Shown here: piece by piece, positions 63,482 through 64,000 of the stretch
Layout: each line of letters starts with the position of its first letter
How positions within the stretch are numbered: position 1 is the stretch's first letter
From: Chelativorans salis
GTDB taxonomy: Bacteria > Pseudomonadota > Alphaproteobacteria > Rhizobiales > Rhizobiaceae
Reading direction: 5' to 3'
NCBI RefSeq assembly: GCF_025336525.1
Contig: NZ_JAOCZP010000010.1
Span: 62,001-126,000 of the forward strand
Length of the DNA stretch: 64,000 bases
Notes under the pieces: generated by a model
Databases searched by the model: none
The model's input: only the letters and a program-made list of their open reading frames with translations
Told to the model about the DNA's origin: nothing
Translations under genes and position numbers: made by a program

Positions 63482-64000
63482 GTGATCTGGTCTGTCTCCA
63501 TTGCGCTTCTCGGCCTGCTCTCCCTCTCCATCCCGGTGGGGATCGTTCTGTTCATCCTGGGGTTCGGCATCGACCAATTCGCTTCGCCGTTTCCGCTCAT
63601 ACGCGGGCTCGGCCAGGTCGTCTGGTCGTCCTCCAACAGCTCCACGCTGATCGCCATTCCCTTCTTCGTGTTGCTCGGCGAGATCCTCGTGCGCGGCGGC
63701 GTGGCGGAACGGACGTATTCCTCCCTCGACAAGTGGTTCTCCTGGCTGCCGGGCGGCCTGGTTCACGCCAATATCGGCACTGCCACGATGTTTTCGGCCA
63801 CCTCCGGCTCGTCGGTCGCGACTGCAGCGACGGTGGCGACGGTCGCCATGCCGCAGGCCGACAAGCTCGGCTATGATCCCCGCCTCTTCTCCGGCGCCAT
63901 AGCAGCGGGCGGCACCCTCGGCATCCTCATACCGCCGTCGATCAACCTGATCGTCTACGGCTTCCTGACCGAAACCTCCATTCCGCGGCTTTTTCTGGCG
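63482..64000 (+). CDS. TRAP transporter large membrane subunit (DctM type), cut by window end
   Basis: Opens with GTG at 63482 (VIWSVSIALLGLLSLSIPVG), three bases behind the dctQ stop. The open frame runs to the window edge and includes IAIPFFVLLGEILVRGG, the conserved ATSGSSVATAATVATVAMP loop and LGILIPPSINLIVYGFLTE. The remaining two thirds lie outside. Confidence 0.9.
   Translation, partial: MIWSVSIALLGLLSLSIPVGIVLFILGFGIDQFASPFPLIRGLGQVVWSSSNSSTLIAIPFFVLLGEILVRGGVAERTYSSLDKWFSWLPGGLVHANIGTATMFSATSGSSVATAATVATVAMPQADKLGYDPRLFSGAIAAGGTLGILIPPSINLIVYGFLTETSIPRLFLA

Overview
The window looks like part of a repABC replicon (plasmid or chromid) of a Hyphomicrobiales/Rhizobiales alphaproteobacterium, probably Phyllobacteriaceae-like (Mesorhizobium, Chelativorans or Nitratireductor type). 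The grounds are a complete repA-repB-repC operon with an antisense RNA and three parS-type palindromes (44.1-48.1 kb), a DUF1612/RHE_PE00001-type plasmid gene beside it, high GC, and many solute uptake systems. The species assignment is inference.

Layout. 0-7.2 kb: an MscS-type channel (cut by the window edge), small proteins, a ParDE remnant, an NTF2-like protein, a serine hydrolase, a lytic transglycosylase and a nucleotidyltransferase broken by frameshifts. 7.7-10.8 kb: a tripartite tricarboxylate transporter (tctCBA). 11.5-21.5 kb: the most unusual part, a quorum-sensing island holding luxR, luxI, three small lectin genes and four near-identical lux-box operators, with a sugar ABC transporter (12.9-15.7 kb) and a ProQ/FinO gene inside it. 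21.6-27.7 kb: mostly gene debris (LacI, IstB, P-loop, tyrosine recombinase, IS66 and IS110 fragments), with an intact K+ channel gene. 28.0-33.8 kb: a five-gene end-joining cluster (ligD, ku, a BRCT-like/TPR protein, an alpha/beta hydrolase, an exonuclease III). 34.2-42.2 kb: molybdenum hydroxylase (iorAB-like), a large secreted hydrolase, a Na+/H+ antiporter and a short-chain dehydrogenase. 42.8-48.1 kb: plasmid maintenance. 48.8-64 kb: an OsmC-fusion hydrolase, a catabolic locus with two FAD oxidoreductases, an SDR and a dipeptide-type ABC transporter under a LysR regulator, then a second LysR regulator, a YcsI-type protein and a TRAP transporter cut by the window end.

How the island fits together. 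Two proteins start with a domain clearly related to the Pseudomonas galactophilic lectin LecA (PA-IL). One is a tandem double domain; the other is fused to an unrecognised three-repeat C-terminal domain. A third is a short H-type lectin that sits just behind the remains of another LecA-like gene. Each lectin gene, and luxI, is preceded by the same 22-bp dyad. The luxR stop codon lies inside one of these dyads, and the other three copies still carry short remnants of the luxR 3' end. So the regulatory unit 'end of luxR plus lux box' appears to have been copied in front of each target. The two LecA-type genes also share a structured element downstream. I read this as a quorum-sensing-controlled lectin arsenal built by duplication; the function is inferred, the repeats are directly visible.
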